Assembly: GCA_030674185.1 (NCBI GenBank)
Contig: JAPXFY010000026.1
Span: 50,367,746-50,431,745 of the forward strand
Direction of reading: 5' to 3'
Source of the DNA: Monoplex corrugatus
Taxonomy: Eukaryota; Mollusca; Gastropoda; Littorinimorpha; Ranellidae
Length of the DNA stretch: 64,000 bases
Part shown: positions 40,135-64,000 of the stretch, in pieces
Numbering within the stretch: the first letter of the stretch is position 1
Layout: each line of letters starts with the position of its first letter
Made by a program: the position numbers and the translations under genes
Notes under the pieces: generated by a model
Database searches by the model: none
What the model was told of the DNA's origin: nothing
What the model saw: only the letters and a program-made list of their open reading frames with translations

Positions 40135-41016
40135 AGATCATGCCAGCACATACAAATTGTGTACAGTTTGAAGGAGTCTACCAGATTACCACTGACTGAT
40201 TCGGGAGAAGCACATATGGAGCTTGCAAGTGTGATGAATCCCTCTTGGACAAATTAAAATCATTGTCTCCCTCCTGTACCCCCCTCCCCCCCACTTTTCT
40301 TTTCTCTCTGGTATTGAATGTGGCCACTTCCAGGTTCTCCTATAATAATAGTGTTTAAATCAGTTTTTGTAATCCAACAGGCCCGTACAAATATAGTAAC
40401 AAACATTCAGCCAAAGGTAGATGTGAGTTGAGTTACTCAGTCACTACTGCAACAGTATTCCATTTTTATCAATGAATCATTAATTAACCAGTAGGATCCA
40501 AATGGGATTAAAGTTTGTCTTCATCTCCATACATTCACAGATGTATCTGGCTAATTTACAAACTTTCCATTCAAGTTGTCACAAAGTGAATCAACTTTTA
40601 ACATAGTTGAAAATCTATAACAAAAAGAATGGATACAAGTCTTTTCTCTAATTTGAGTGTTATACACATTCAAATAGCTTGCAAAACGGGATCCGTCATG
40701 CAAATTTCAATAAAAGCAATTAACAGTAATCAACTGCCTTTCAATAATGTATTACCTGTCTATGTTCAGAAAGCTGTCTGATGTGTTTTGCCTGAAGAAT
40801 TTCTGGAAAGAGTGTCATGCCATTCTTGACAAAAGGAGCCCCATTAGTCTACAAGTGAACACTGAAAGAAGTCAAGACACATTTACCACTGTCTGCATCC
40901 TCCCCGCCCCCCCTCACAGTAGTTCCCACATGTTGTCCAGTGATCCATCCCCTCTGTGCTCCCACCCTCACCCCACCCCACTCCACCCCAAGGATTCCCT
41001 AACGCTGGACATGGCC
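40135..41016. other. Intergenic / 3' flank of the ABCF1-like gene
   Basis: A family C remnant at 40185-40250 (GCACATATGGA ... GTGATGAATCCCTCTTGG). The 3' UTR of the minus-strand gene must lie here, but no polyadenylation signal was chosen. A C-rich run at about 40965-40988 is 30-50 bases past the stop. Confidence 0.5.
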
Positions 41017-63345
<22,329 letters not shown>

Positions 63346-63379
63346 TCAGACAAAAATTATTATTATAAAAAAAATCCAG

Positions 63380-64000
63380 ACTTCATACTTCTACAGGTCA
63401 TTGGCAGAACTGGCATGGCAAAACAAAAAATGGTCAGTCAAACAATGTATGGAAAGACAGAGGGCTTCCCAAAGAATTAAAATTAAGAATCCTGAAAATT
63501 CTGATTTGGCATGTGTGATTGTGTAGTTGCGAAGCCTGGACACTAAGAAAAGGCGGAGAAAATAAAATCAATGCAGCAGAAATGTGGCTCTATAGACGAC
63601 ATCTCAGAGTCAAATGGACAGACACAAGAACAAATGACAGCATATTAAAGGAACTGACTGTTAAGTGCCATTTGCTAACAGAGACCAACAAAAGAAAGTT
63701 GGAATATGTAGGCCACGCGATCAGACACACCAAAACAGATTTGATATCAAAGGTCCTGCGAGGGAAAGCAGAGGTGAGGAGAAGAAAGGGATGACAGCAA
63801 CACCTCCTACTTCAACAACATCGCTGATGTCTTGGTCTGGGGATCCAAGAAGTCGACCACAGATATCTCAATTGTGTGACCTGGAGAAGGCTTGTGATGT
63901 CGAGTGTGGCTCCTACCACCAATCCCAGCAAAAGAGAGGGATGAGAGGTGAGGTGAGAGGTCATTGTGACCTCGAAGAAGCTTTGGTTGAAATTAAATTT
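63380..64000 (+). mobile_element. Second RTE-like LINE family, C-terminal fragment
   Basis: CEAWTLRKGGENKINAAEMW, LYRRHLRVKWTDTRTNDSIL and RKLEYVGHAIRHTKTDLISK, a diverged counterpart of the WFLRRMLRV ... GHFMRK region. It continues, decayed, to the window end (GTGACCTGGAGAAGGCTTGT). Related to the weak pieces at 7890 and 8240. Confidence 0.65.

Overview
The window is nuclear DNA from an invertebrate animal. Both genes have introns with GT/AG borders, intergenic and intronic DNA is packed with microsatellites and minisatellites, and the mobile elements are RTE-like and CR1/L2-like LINEs, tRNA-derived SINEs and TTAA-flanked piggyBac-type elements. The repeat texture and the Ly6/quiver-type gene fit a mollusc, perhaps a gastropod. 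That placement is inference and no taxon-specific marker was seen. Indel noise inside simple repeats and one apparent one-base insertion in a conserved exon suggest a long-read assembly with residual errors.

Two genes are supported. On the + strand, four coding exons (16600-16717, 23156-23326, 31485-31613, 34534-34685) join in frame into a 189-residue Ly6/uPAR-fold protein. It has a signal peptide, ten ectodomain cysteines ending in a CxC...CN pattern, and a hydrophobic C-terminus expected of a GPI-anchored quiver/sleepless-like protein; all three introns are phase 1. On the - strand, eleven exons between 63295 and 41017 encode the last ~388 codons of an ABCF1-type ABC-F ATPase: Walker B and H-loop of the first nucleotide-binding domain, the charged linker, and the whole second domain to the stop. 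The 5' half lies beyond 64000.

Layout: 1-9.9 kb holds LINE fragments, a 150-bp-arm hairpin, and a macro-tandem array with a very long CT-rich minisatellite, one unit of which was split by a 1.8-kb inverted-repeat element with a 10-bp target duplication. 9.9-16.5 kb is intergenic repeat. 16.5-34.7 kb is the Ly6 gene; its second intron contains two LINEs and a ~4.5-kb 16/12-bp satellite running into a 30-bp minisatellite that stops just before exon 3. Its last intron contains three short exon-4-like copies, each with a splice acceptor and a stop. 34.7-41 kb is intergenic and includes a tRNA-Lys pseudogene and a minisatellite built from MITE arms. 41-63.3 kb is the ABCF1-like gene, whose introns are a museum of nested elements.

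A ~600-bp retroposon (family A here, 12 copies, 11 of them on the - strand) serves as a reference sequence into which other elements have jumped, so empty and filled sites can be compared inside this one window. This dates the order of insertions and proves TTAA duplications for the piggyBac-type elements and 5-6-bp duplications for two other inverted-repeat families.
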